This document shows, piece by piece, positions 6,701-11,393 of a DNA stretch of 11,393 nucleotides; positions within the stretch are counted from its first letter, which is position 1, and every line of letters starts with the position of its first letter. The stretch covers positions 8,535 through 19,927 of the forward strand of contig RWJK01001100.1 in the NCBI GenBank assembly GCA_004335835.1. Direction: 5' to 3'. The translations under genes were made by a program, and so were the position numbers. This DNA is from Scenedesmus sp. ARA3 (Eukaryota > Chlorophyta > Chlorophyceae > Sphaeropleales > Scenedesmaceae). Below the pieces are notes generated by a model. That model was not told where the DNA came from. It was given only the letters and a program-made list of their open reading frames with translations, and made no database searches.

Positions 6701-8700
6701 TAGTATCTAAATCTGACGTCTGTGGTTACTTATTTCCGCTTCACGACAACCTGCTATGTCCTTGACTCCGCAGCGCAACTGCAGGAGCAGCGCACGCAGG
6801 ATGCAAGACGCAGACTCGCGCAACGTGTCTGCTTTTCTGCGAACTCAGCCGGCCCTCCCTGCACAGCTTGGAAACCACAATCAACCGCTGCACTGTCGCC
6901 CGCCACAAAGCAAGAATAATTTATGCAGGCAGGCACCCACCGGACAATTACCCAAGTGACATGAATATGTTGATTGCATTGTATGTTGCAAAGCCATGAG
7001 CTGCTTAACAAGCTTGTTGCTGCGCTGCACTGCCCTGCAGGTGCCTGAGGCTTGGTCTAAGCTGCAGCGTATGGATAGGATCGACGTACAGCACAACCAA
7101 CTGGCAGGGCCACTGCCAGCGTCATTCAAAGAATTAGAGCGCAATGTGGAGTACTTGATCCTGAATGACAATCCTGGGTTGTCAGGTTGTGTGCCACTCA
7201 CCCCCTTCACCACCATCTACATTGCCAGCACGAAGATTGACGGAAGGTGTGCAGGCGCCAGCATGCGGAACTCCATGCACCTACAGCAACGCAGGGCTAT
7301 CAACACACACTTTGAAGCACTGCTGGGAGTCAAAGTGGAAGATGCGATGCGGGAAATCCTGAAAAGCGTAGTCTCAGAAGTAACTGAATAGCTGGGCTCC
7401 TCTTTGGAGCCCGGCCAGGTCAGCAAGACCTTCCTGCAAACCCACCCTCAGGGAGAGCAGCGAGGGTACTGCAGGGTTTCCGTGTCACTGATTGATGGCA
7501 TCGAGTACATCACAGGGATTGTTGTGACACAGGCAGGCCTCGACTTGACGAGGCTGTTGCGGCTGCTGGCACAGCTGCCGTAGTTGCAGGTGTTTGGCTG
7601 CTTCGACTGCAACAAGGCATCTGCCGGCATTGCCCCTGCGGCGGTGGCCAACAGGCTTCCACCCAGGCTGCCGGAAGTGGCGTCAAAAAATCTGACAAGT
7701 CTGGCTTTTCCAGGGTGTGGTGTAGGCGGCAGCATCCCTAACACGTATGGAAACTTCAGCCACTTGGAGGAGCTGCGCCTGGATGACAACCAGTTGACCG
7801 GCAGTCTGCCGCAGGAGTTGGCCAACCTCAAGCAAGTAAAGGTGCTGACCTTGGGCGGCAACAACTTTACAAGTAGGTAGCACTTGACAGAAAGAGTCGG
7901 CTTCTGCTCAAAATCTGCGTATCAAAACCAATGGGCTTCTTGTTCTTGGAACGTGCATAACAGTTGCAAACATAATGGAGCACTGTTCCCTCTTTTTGCC
8001 GCTCTAGTGGGGCGCAGAGCCGATGTCGTTATTGCTATGGCTTGATGGTCGTTTGATGATAGTGAAGGGGCTTCTTCAACTACTGTCAGCATGCATGAGT
8101 ACCTACATGATCTATGCTTGGGCCACAGTGTGGATGTGCATGTGATAAGCTGTGATTTGATGGCCCAATTTTGTCCTTGCACCAACATGCTTGCAGGCTT
8201 GTTTGTTAGCTTGTTGCACTGCCTCAGCAAAAGGTGGATCAGCAGACACATGCAGCAGGCCTGCCCTACAGCATGGATGCAGCGCTGCCAGAGGTCACCT
8301 TGCCTCATCCACAACAATCATCACCGTCTTTGTAGCACCCAGCAACAACACTCCTAGTGGTTGGTTTTGTTGTGGATATTGCTCCTGCTGTGACTGCTGC
8401 TGCCCGTGCGCCTCTGTTGTTGTCCCTGCTGTTGCCGCTGCATTGTCTATCATGGTTGCCGGTACGCTGCCGAGTGCCTGGTCAGCTCTGCGCAACGTCA
8501 CATACGTGGGTTTGGAGGAAAACCCCGGGATAACAGGCACCATACCAACATCCTTTGCCGGCGCGGCAGGCAGCTTCTACAACTTGTAAGAGACGAGCAT
8601 TTCCGGCTGTCGGCCTCGCGGGATGTCGGGCATATTTCTCACTTGGCAGCAGCTGCCAAACGGCACATTCGTGACGCGGCAACTACCCCTGTGCAATTAG
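64..8700 (+). CDS. Secreted C1A papain-type cysteine peptidase with LysM-like and tandem LRR modules, 5'-partial, frame-damaged
   Basis: This is the one gene of the window, rebuilt from splice sites whose phases match. Exons are 64-399, 546-577, 980-1189, 1624-1664, 2045-2217, 2484-2570, 3457-3624, (3701-3782), 3907-4251, 4494-4655, 5227-5327, 5725-6144, 6407-6596, 7041-7872 and 8462-8700. Seen: the peptidase oxyanion Gln (codon 246), catalytic Cys (264), His (2157) and Asn (2211) in papain order; a LysM-like stretch; a Cys/Asn-rich region; and plant-type LRRs. More than 20 N-x-S/T sequons suggest a secreted glycoprotein; any signal peptide lies upstream of the window. Known: C1A enzymes hydrolyse peptide bonds, LysM binds GlcNAc-type glycans, and LRRs bind proteins. 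Inferred: a wall- or matrix-targeted protease. Damage: LysM frame mismatch, 13-bp duplication, TAG at 7389 and 7578, TAA at 8587, lost acceptor near 8461. It could be a pseudogene, or a working gene ending at 7391. Confidence 0.85.
546..577 (+). CDS. Exon 2: 32-nt microexon of the C1A domain
   Basis: The acceptor is CCTGCAG at 539-545 and the donor is GTGAGC at 578. Entered in phase 1 from exon 1, it reads G-W-D-I-P-A-A-L-R-S-L and leaves in phase 0, exactly what exon 3 needs. It completes the CKTG-W-D motif (the papain 'C-x-G-G-W' region plus the start of the next helix). Without it exons 1 and 3 do not share a frame. It is too short to appear as an open frame. Confidence 0.8.
601..616 (+). 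repeat. (ATGA)4 tetranucleotide repeat
   Basis: Four exact copies lie in intron 2, shortly after exon 2. No function is visible. Confidence 0.8.
724..807 (+). repeat. (CAG)n triplet microsatellite with CAC/CAA interruptions
   Basis: About 28 triplets, nearly all CAG, lie in intron 2 (578-979). The apparent poly-Ser, poly-Ala and poly-Leu open frames across it are repeat artefacts. On the sense strand each copy contains AG, so it adds many pseudo-acceptors before the true acceptor at 979. Confidence 0.9.
980..1189 (+). CDS. Exon 3: central C1A peptidase segment, Cys-rich
   Basis: The acceptor is CTCTTGCAG (979) and the donor TGGCAG|GTGTGC (1190), phase 0 at both ends, 70 codons. It begins ETTREWMLPGKCF, the counterpart of the papain 'YPY' loop, and ends YNCTFKSLSSFWQ just before the 'hIxxHGxV' strand. 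Third positions are strongly G/C, and it has four cysteines and one N-glycosylation sequon (NCT). The overlapping frame reading GDYAGMDAAW lacks this codon bias and hits a stop. Confidence 0.85.
1190..1623 (+). other. Intron 3
   Basis: GTGTGC...CCTCCTGCAG, 434 bp. Open frames across it (for example 1413-1934) lack codon bias and family signal; nothing else is seen. Confidence 0.75.
1624..1664 (+). CDS. Exon 4: 41-nt microexon, IQQHIRAHGSVITR
   Basis: The acceptor is CCTCCTGCAG (1623) and the donor ACCAG|GTGTGC (1665). It starts in phase 0 and ends in phase 2. The peptide is the papain-family 'I..HGPV' strand that leads into the vYdDF segment of exon 5. Only homology and phase reveal this exon. 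Confidence 0.85.
1665..2044 (+). other. Intron 4
   Basis: GTGTGC...CTTTGCAG, 380 bp. It joins exons 4 and 5 through a split Arg codon. No other feature is seen. Confidence 0.8.
2045..2217 (+). CDS. Exon 5: C1A segment with catalytic His and Asn
   Basis: The acceptor is CTTTGCAG (2044) and the donor CAT|GTAAGAG (2218). It enters in phase 2 and leaves in phase 1. It reads IAVYDDFNVQFNRS, then YGHAAVIVGYNNTEYTW and VLNS. The catalytic His codon is 2157-2159 and the Asn codon 2211-2213. The order DF..., GHA...VGY, ...NSWG is diagnostic of peptidase family C1A. It holds three N-glycosylation sequons (NRS, NVT, NNT). Confidence 0.9.
2451..2474 (+). repeat. (CTG)8 run just upstream of the exon 6 acceptor
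   Basis: Eight CTG copies are followed by TTTCTGCAG, the acceptor of exon 6. The position repeats that of the CTG run before exon 1. Confidence 0.85.
2484..2570 (+). CDS. Exon 6: end of the C1A fold (NSWGSG...GMFKIRMG)
   Basis: The acceptor TTTCTGCAG (2483) lies directly after a CTG run; the donor is GGCAG|GTGCGG (2571). The split Trp codon joins exon 5 to give NSWGSGLNE, followed by TADGMFKIRMGVAG, the counterpart of papain's 'NSWG..WG..GY.rI.rg'. It enters and leaves in phase 1. The final papain strands are replaced by the linker that follows. Confidence 0.85.
2688..2707 (+). repeat. (ATGTA)4 pentanucleotide repeat
   Basis: Four exact copies lie in intron 6. They contain TGTAA three times, but within an intron these are probably not polyadenylation sites. 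Confidence 0.8.
2945..2965 (+). repeat. (CTG)7 run inside intron 6
   Basis: Seven CTG copies sit in a CTG/TGC-rich stretch about 80 bp before the candidate 15-nt microexon at 3049. The overlapping Ala/Leu-rich frame looks like repeat-derived sequence. Confidence 0.8.
3049..3063 (+). CDS. Candidate 15-nt microexon (VGTP linker)
   Basis: CTACTGCAG (3048) could be an acceptor and CCAG|GTGGGG (3064) a donor. The 15 nt between would keep phase 1 on both sides and add G-V-G-T-P between GVAG of exon 6 and DQTYGVV of exon 7. Using it would split an 886-bp intron into 478 and 393 bp, closer to the other introns. Support is phase and splice motifs only; direct joining of exon 6 to exon 7 is equally in frame. 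Confidence 0.35.
3457..3624 (+). CDS. Exon 7: linker and first half of LysM-like domain
   Basis: The acceptor is TTTTGCAG (3456), entered in phase 1. It reads DQTYGVVCEP, a linker, then GCYSYRLTANDTFASVAG. The Y-x-Y-x(4)-N-D-T-F-x-S-V-A pattern fits the first strand and helix of LysM ('YtV..GDTl.sIA'). The canonical donor is at 3625 (GCAG|GTGTGC), leaving phase 1. A second donor at 3590 (TACAG|GTTGAC) would end the exon in phase 2 before the LysM helix. Confidence 0.75.
3701..3782 (+). pseudogene. Exon 8 or decayed exon: second half of LysM-like domain, out of phase, ending in TGA
   Basis: After TGTGTGGCAG (3700) the sequence reads CYGIDCSKAGDNIVPLNQSF, then NESCLN and TGA (3780-3782). YGID...DNIVPLN matches the C-terminal half of LysM ('yGis...l..lN'). 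It needs entry in phase 2, but exon 7 leaves in phase 1 from its main donor, and there is no donor before the TGA. A lost base near the junction would explain the first problem: one extra base after 3702 would give SVAG-x-YGID. Alternatively, the minor donor at 3590 joins here in frame and gives a protease-only product. Splicing exon 7 directly to exon 9 keeps frame and skips this piece. Confidence 0.5.
3907..4251 (+). CDS. Exon 9: Asn/Cys-containing region after LysM, with a frameshifting 13-bp duplication
   Basis: The acceptor is TTCACCGCAG (3906), entered in phase 1 (D-Q-F-K-L-D-I-R-K-L-V). An alpha-rich stretch runs to TVEKRAQNAAAGAIEPYFVC and then VTCNQTILNSKNATYTWRST. It is not a domain I can name. 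The strong donor ACG|GTGAGC at 4252 is in phase 1 for this frame, but exon 10 begins in phase 0. Removing one copy of a 13-bp tandem repeat (4209-4234) changes the reading to TWRSTYCAPNGT and makes the junction phase 0, so the duplication is probably a secondary lesion. An alternative donor at 4230 (TAC|GTACTG) also restores phase 0. Confidence 0.75.
4195..4238 (+). repeat. Adjacent palindrome and hairpin in exon 9
   Basis: A perfect 14-bp palindrome, CCACGTATACGTGG, occupies 4195-4208. It abuts a perfect 11-bp inverted repeat (GCGCAGTACGT at 4208-4218, ACGTACTGCGC at 4228-4238) with a 9-nt loop. The 13-bp duplication is embedded in it. Confidence 0.8.
4209..4234 (+). repeat. 13-bp tandem duplication in exon 9
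   Basis: The two units, 4209-4221 and 4222-4234, share their first 10 bases (CGCAGTACGT) and differ in the last three. Because 13 is not a multiple of 3, the second copy shifts the reading frame. Deleting one copy joins the upstream frame to TYCAPNGT and fixes the phase at the next splice site. Confidence 0.75.
4494..4655 (+). CDS. Exon 10: N-glycosylation-rich, Cys-containing segment
   Basis: The acceptor is TGTTTACAG (4493) and the donor GAG|GTGAGT (4656), phase 0 at both ends, 54 codons. It reads VACSLFYSDVNVTQLANGST, then LCNPSWNDTIKL, ending NIPEKQE. Three sequons (NVT, NGS, NDT) and regular cysteines suggest an extracellular domain. I do not recognise the fold. With exon 9 it links LysM to the first LRR module. 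Confidence 0.75.
4656..5226 (+). other. Intron 10
   Basis: GTGAGT...GTTGTGCAG, 571 bp, phase 0 on both sides. Short open frames inside show no codon bias. I see no extra exon, though a microexon cannot be excluded. Confidence 0.75.
5227..5327 (+). CDS. Exon 11: start of LRR module 1 (pre-LRR helical/beta segment)
   Basis: The acceptor is GTTGTGCAG (5226) and the donor AAAGT|GTGAGT (5328). It enters in phase 0 and leaves in phase 2, matching exons 10 and 12. It reads VALRRVLQVIDPALTDAKAS, then RLIACSEVDPVTK. The pattern of L/V-rich helix, polar loop and 'D-P-V-T-K' resembles the start of the second module in exon 14 (MREILKSVVSEVTE). Confidence 0.75.
5328..5724 (+). other. Intron 11
   Basis: GTGAGT...CACCTGCAG, 397 bp, phase 2. 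The exon 12 frame is open back to 5594, but that part has no family signal and lies before the acceptor. Confidence 0.8.
5725..6144 (+). CDS. Exon 12: pre-LRR beta domain and first LRRs of module 1
   Basis: The acceptor is CACCTGCAG (5724) and the donor ATCAG|GTGAGT (6145), phase 2 in and out. It reads PHGVKFSLAIGCFNS, then SGTVYVLYFRVL, a beta-rich stretch, then LVQPLLDLPALQWLYMY, LNLTIFSLNH, GDLPPNLLYVWPQLLTLSI, the start of a leucine-rich repeat array with L-x-x-L-x-L spacing and a G-D-L-P turn. Sequons include NSS, NDT, NET and NLT. It is the longest uninterrupted exon of the 5' three quarters of the gene and has strong third-position G/C bias. Confidence 0.85.
6246..6304 (+). repeat. Inverted repeat and 18-bp tandem duplication in intron 12
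   Basis: TAGAAGGTAACCAC (6246-6259) pairs, with one mismatch, with GTGGCTACCTTCTA at 6269-6282. The right arm is part of an exact 18-bp tandem duplication (6269-6286 and 6287-6304), so the left arm could pair with either copy. It lies wholly inside the intron 6145-6406. Confidence 0.85.
6407..6596 (+). CDS. Exon 13: plant-type LRRs of module 1
   Basis: The acceptor is GACCTGCAG (6406) and the donor GGGAGG|GTAGGT (6597). It enters in phase 2 and ends in phase 0. It reads SGPIPKSWQN, then ISAIDLSGNQLRGSLPEIIG and LQDLFLHNMFEGR. This is the plant-type LRR consensus L-x-x-L-x-L-S-x-N-x-L-x-G-x-(I/L)-P. The repeat begun here is finished by VPEAWSKL in exon 14, which confirms the junction. Confidence 0.9.
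6597..7040 (+). other. Intron 13
   Basis: GTAGGT...GCCCTGCAG, 444 bp. It interrupts one leucine-rich repeat, whose pattern resumes exactly at 7041. It contains the palindrome at 6657. Confidence 0.85.
6657..6668. repeat. 12-bp perfect palindrome in intron 13
   Basis: AGGTGATCACCT is self-complementary. No associated feature is seen. Confidence 0.6.
7041..7872 (+). CDS. Exon 14: last LRRs of module 1 and start of module 2, with two in-frame TAG codons
   Basis: The acceptor is GCCCTGCAG (7040), phase 0. Module 1 ends with VPEAWSKLQRMDRIDVQHNQ, LAGPLPASF, LILNDNPGLSGC and a cap-like STKIDGRC. The same frame then runs to 7872, broken only by TAG at 7389-7391 and 7578-7580. The sequence between and after the stops keeps coding-like codon bias and LRR pattern: LTRLLRLLAQLP-stop-LQVFGCFDC, then NLTSLAFPGC, GGSIPNTYG, LEELRLDDNQLTGSLPQEL and VLTLGGNNFT. 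The donor is ACAA|GTAGGT (7873), phase 1. Under the standard code translation stops at 7391; a 72-bp intron (7380-7451) could remove the first TAG but would cut coding-like sequence. Confidence 0.8.
7873..8461 (+). other. Intron 14 with defective 3' end
   Basis: It begins GTAGGT and ends in a T/C-rich tract finishing TTGCCG, 589 bp. No AG occurs within about 120 bp before the LRR sequence resumes. A later AG at 8473-8474 would be in phase with a donor at 7877 but would delete the LP of the repeat. Confidence 0.5.
8462..8700 (+). pseudogene. Exon 15: terminal LRRs of module 2, with lost acceptor and in-frame TAA
   Basis: It reads TLPSAWSALRNVTYVGL, EENPGITGTIPTSFAG and SFYNL, continuing the LRR of exon 14 (NNFTS-TLPSAW). 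A TAA follows at 8587-8589, then ETSISGC and a coding-biased stretch ending LPLCN-TAG (8698-8700). T-S-I-S-G-C parallels the T-K-I-D-G-R-C cap of module 1. Upstream is a good pyrimidine-rich tract, but it ends TTGCCG instead of TTGCAG, so no normal acceptor precedes the coding part. The TAA overlaps a donor-like GTAAGA at 8586. The true 3' end is uncertain. Confidence 0.55.
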
Positions 8701-8914
8701 CATTATGACATGGCAAAGGCGTGCAGCGGCGCTGGTATACGTACGTACATGAGGGTGCATGCTAGGAACGCTTGCTACAGAATGTTGCGTTCCAACATCC
8801 CAACTATACCGGCATACATATTCCATGGCAGCAAAAGCGTTGCAAGGCTAAAGCGTACAAAGTTGCACAGGCATATCAAATGTGTGTTGTGTTCCTATGG
8901 TAGGGTTATGCACT

Positions 8915-8919
8915 TGTAA
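8915..8919 (+). terminator. Probable polyadenylation signal TGTAA
   Basis: TGTAA is the usual polyadenylation motif of chlorophyte nuclear genes. This copy lies about 215 bp after the last coding-like codon, a normal 3' UTR length. Another TGTAA at 8585-8589 overlaps the in-frame TAA. Short motifs occur by chance, so this is suggestive only. Confidence 0.35.
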
Positions 8920-10020
8920 GGCAGGCCTGGTTTCGTGCCGTCAGCAGCGCATGCAGATGAATCATGGCACAGCATCTGTCATGTTCAAGAGCTGTTCAGT
9001 GTCGCGGTGGTGCTGGCTGTGAGGGATGGCACGCGATGTGACTGCGTCAGGCCTGGCCCGACGGCCTATGGGCTGGTCCGCAACCGCTGCTGGCCATAAG
9101 GGCACATGGCACAGGCATGTTGCACTGCGTGACAGTCACAACACGTTGTCAACAAAGTTTCGGGTTGAGCTCAGGATCTGCATGTTGGGTGTATGGGCGT
9201 GTCTTGTTTTCTGTTGGACAGGCGTACCCGTTGAATGCACTGCTTGTGCAGATATCATGCACACCTTCGACATGCTGTTGTGTAGTTATCCGTTGCAAAA
9301 ATGTGCATGCTTCTTACACTACTGGTGTAAGTATCTGCTATACTCATACCGGTTGCGCTGGTGACATGTTGCAATTACTGAATGATCGCTACACAGACGT
9401 ACATGCAACTATTAACGCATGATTAGATTAGCAGACTATAACGGCACAACAGGGTCCATGCTTTCAGTGTGCAAGGCCAGTACATGCTGCCATGCCATGC
9501 CACTTCGGGTCACATAGCAAGGGCTAGGCATGCCTGCAGACAGACAGCCTAGCCATTCTGAATATATGTGCAGGTGTAAGGAGCCGAGGCGTAGCATGTG
9601 GGTAGAGCATGCCATGCCCGCTGGTCAGTGGCCACTTGGTGATCATGTATGCCACGTAGCCGCCGCTGTCGGCAGCTGCCTAGTTGTTGATTGGTCGCTG
9701 CTGGTGAACTGTCGCGGCATACGCCTAGGCACTGCGGTGTTATGGTGCAGCTTGGCGTATGGCGCACATGTTCCAATTTGGCTGGTATTTTGTTGGACTT
9801 TTGGTTTAGTGTACTTGAAAGGAGTAGTACGCATGTTGTCACCCCACATCAGCAGTGCAGGTGCTGGCAGCAGTTGTTGCTGCTGCTGTTAATGTCCAAA
9901 GCCTGCCGCTCAGCTACACTGACAGAATGCAGCTGCACACAATGTACATGTGGTGGGGTGCTGCTGTGCCAGCTGGATTTGACAATGTATCTTGCCTCTG
10001 CTGAGCCCTTCAATCTAGCT

Positions 10021-10042
10021 AGGCCTATAGGCCTATAGGCCT
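10021..10042. repeat. 22-bp perfect palindrome of AGGCCTAT units
   Basis: It has 2.75 copies of AGGCCTAT; because the unit is itself near-palindromic, the whole block equals its reverse complement. Confidence 0.85.
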
Positions 10043-10399
10043 GGCAGCCTGTAGTCACTGTAGCACGGTGCTGCCTCGTTATGAGCCACATGTGCTGCTA
10101 ACGCGGGAAGCCTGTCCCAGCGATCTGCTGCTGCTGTTATTGTGGTGGTGGTAGCTGCCAAATGATGTTTGCAATGCATGCCATGATGGGGAAGTGGCAC
10201 AATGTGCCGCACGAACATATTGGGGGCAAGCACATACCATATCACATAACGGAATATAGTCAGCCAGATGTTGTCCGTGTGTCTGGAGGCTGACGACTCT
10301 GACTCAGCTGCATTTAGTTATCACATACAGACACACGCTTGGAAGGGTCACCCAGTGGCATGTGGCAGTTACCAGCAGTTTGGGAGCTGCAGACTCTGC

Positions 10400-10416
10400 A
10401 TACCATCGGATGGTAT
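10400..10416. repeat. 8-bp stem inverted repeat ATACCATC/GATGGTAT
   Basis: The two arms are separated by one base. The same GCATACCAT...ATGGTAT core recurs at 11217-11232. Confidence 0.6.
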
Positions 10417-10704
10417 TCGGCAGCTGGCTTTGCCTCAGTGATTTACCACTGCTGATAGGCGCGGGTTAGATATCACTCATGAAAGTTTTCAGCGTGACGG
10501 GCATTTGTAACAGTGTCAGTACATGGATCACAAGCTTCCAAAATTCTGCGTTCTGCTGCCCACTCTCGCACGCAACAACGTTGTGGAGGTGTTGTATGAA
10601 AGCGAATTTGGCTGCTTTTGCTGCGCCATGCATGTGCCAGATAGCACATTTATCTGCATGCTGCACCTGTAGTTGAAACATTTGCTTCACCAGCCGTGCC
10701 ATTT

Positions 10705-10730
10705 GAGAAAGAGAGAGGAGAGAGAGAGGA
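10705..10730 (+). repeat. GA-rich tract
   Basis: Imperfect (GA)n with AA and GG interruptions, purine only for 26 bases. Confidence 0.8.
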
Positions 10731-11182
10731 CAGTTACATGTGGGTCCGGGCACCATCTTAGCCCATAAGCACAACAGGTTGAACACAAGGTCTGAGACCA
10801 GAAAAGGAGAGTGAGCACCGTAGAACACAATGCACACCCTCGAACACCAAATCTCTCATGTTTCATCCAGAGACGTCTTACCGCGGTGCGCAGCGGCACC
10901 CCACCTCACCGACAGCTTGCTCTAAGTTACATTGTGTTACATTACATCACATACTCTACTAACGGTTAGTGACCATAGGCCACCATTGGTGACTCACCAA
11001 CCAACACCGGCGGTGTACATGACTCAGAAGCTAAAATTAACACATGGTCACGTACATGACCTGCTTAGCACCTGCGACTGCAGCTAGCACTGGCAGTACA
11101 GCAGCACGGCCTGCCAGGGTGACTCTCAGAGTCTGTATTCTGAAAGTGTACTCTTGTGTGGCGCGTGGCAGTGTCAGCACTA

Positions 11183-11218
11183 ATCAAGGGGGAAGGATGC
11201 ATCAAGGGGGAAGGATGC
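11183..11218 (+). repeat. 18-bp exact tandem duplication
   Basis: Two identical copies of an 18-bp unit starting ATCAAGGGGG and ending GGATGC, at 11183-11200 and 11201-11218. It is directly followed by a palindrome. Confidence 0.9.
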
Positions 11219-11232
11219 ATACCATATGGTAT
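11219..11232. repeat. 14-bp perfect palindrome ATACCATATGGTAT
   Basis: Self-complementary, directly after the 18-bp duplication. Its core resembles the inverted repeat at 10400. Confidence 0.75.
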
Positions 11233-11393
11233 TAATGGGGATTGCTGAAAACAAGATGCTAGGCATCCAGCAACGCAACTGCACACAGTAGGTTGTAGTT
11301 TGTACTTACAACTATCCATTTCACTCGCCAAAGGCTAATGGTGCTGAGCCCCCGGCACCAGCAGGGCCTGCTGAAACCTGCTGTGCCTGACAT

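Larger units (their letters stand above)
8701..11393. other. 3' flank and intergenic DNA without a supportable gene
   Basis: About 2.7 kb follow the last LRR coding sequence. All open frames here (the longest about 120 codons on either strand) lack codon bias, domain motifs and consistent splice joins. The first part is probably the 3' UTR up to about 8930. The rest holds short repeats and palindromes. I saw no tRNA or rRNA. A gene starting or ending just past 11393 cannot be judged. Confidence 0.6.

Noticed and set aside
7380..7451. 72-bp intron that would remove the first TAG
   Set aside because: GTAACT...CCCTCAG is possible and keeps phase, but the removed part has strong coding bias and aligns with the module 1 pre-LRR region, so it is probably coding-derived. 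It does not address the second TAG.
7524..7589. 66-bp intron that would remove the second TAG
   Set aside because: It would cut out an obvious LRR stretch (LTRLLRLLAQLP), and the donor is poor.
9530..9892. 120-codon plus-strand open frame in the 3' flank
   Set aside because: No codon bias or recognisable motif. It ends in a TGC-repeat-derived Cys run.
10466..10837. 123-codon minus-strand open frame
   Set aside because: Part of it comes from the GA tract. No domain, codon bias or splice context supports it.

Overview
The window is nuclear DNA of a eukaryote, most likely a green alga (Chlorophyta, Chlorophyceae-like). The reasons are dense GT-AG introns of about 150-900 bp, very small exons, G/C-biased third codon positions in exons against T/G-rich introns, long CAG/CTG triplet runs, plant-type LRRs (G-x-I/L-P motifs) and a TGTAA polyadenylation motif. 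The species cannot be named from the sequence.

One large plus-strand gene fills about 1-8920, and its 5' end lies outside the window. I rebuilt it by matching intron phases rather than from the open frames, which are mostly fragments. It encodes a secreted, glycosylated papain-type (C1A) cysteine peptidase. Gln, catalytic Cys, His and Asn are all present, spread over exons 1-6 (64-2570). A short linker follows, then a LysM-like carbohydrate-binding segment (about 3540-3780), a Cys- and Asn-rich region (3907-4655), and two successive modules. Each module is a beta-rich stretch followed by plant-type leucine-rich repeats (5227-7250 and about 7300-8700). The arrangement suggests a wall- or matrix-associated protease that uses LysM and LRR domains for targeting. 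That role is inferred.

The gene carries several lesions or unusual features: a frame or splice mismatch inside LysM (3624/3701) with a TGA at 3780; a 13-bp tandem duplication that shifts frame in exon 9 (4209-4234); two in-frame TAG codons (7389, 7578) and one TAA (8587) inside otherwise coding LRR sequence; and a CG where the last intron should end in AG (8460-8461). It is therefore a recently decayed gene, an allele making shorter products, a sequence with assembly errors, or, much less likely, a case of stop-codon recoding. Splicing exon 7 to exon 9 and using an earlier exon 9 donor would keep one frame of about 860 residues open to the TAG at 7389.

From 8701 to 11393 I see no supportable gene. 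The stretch holds the probable 3' UTR and polyadenylation motif, then non-coding DNA with short tandem repeats, palindromes and a GA tract.
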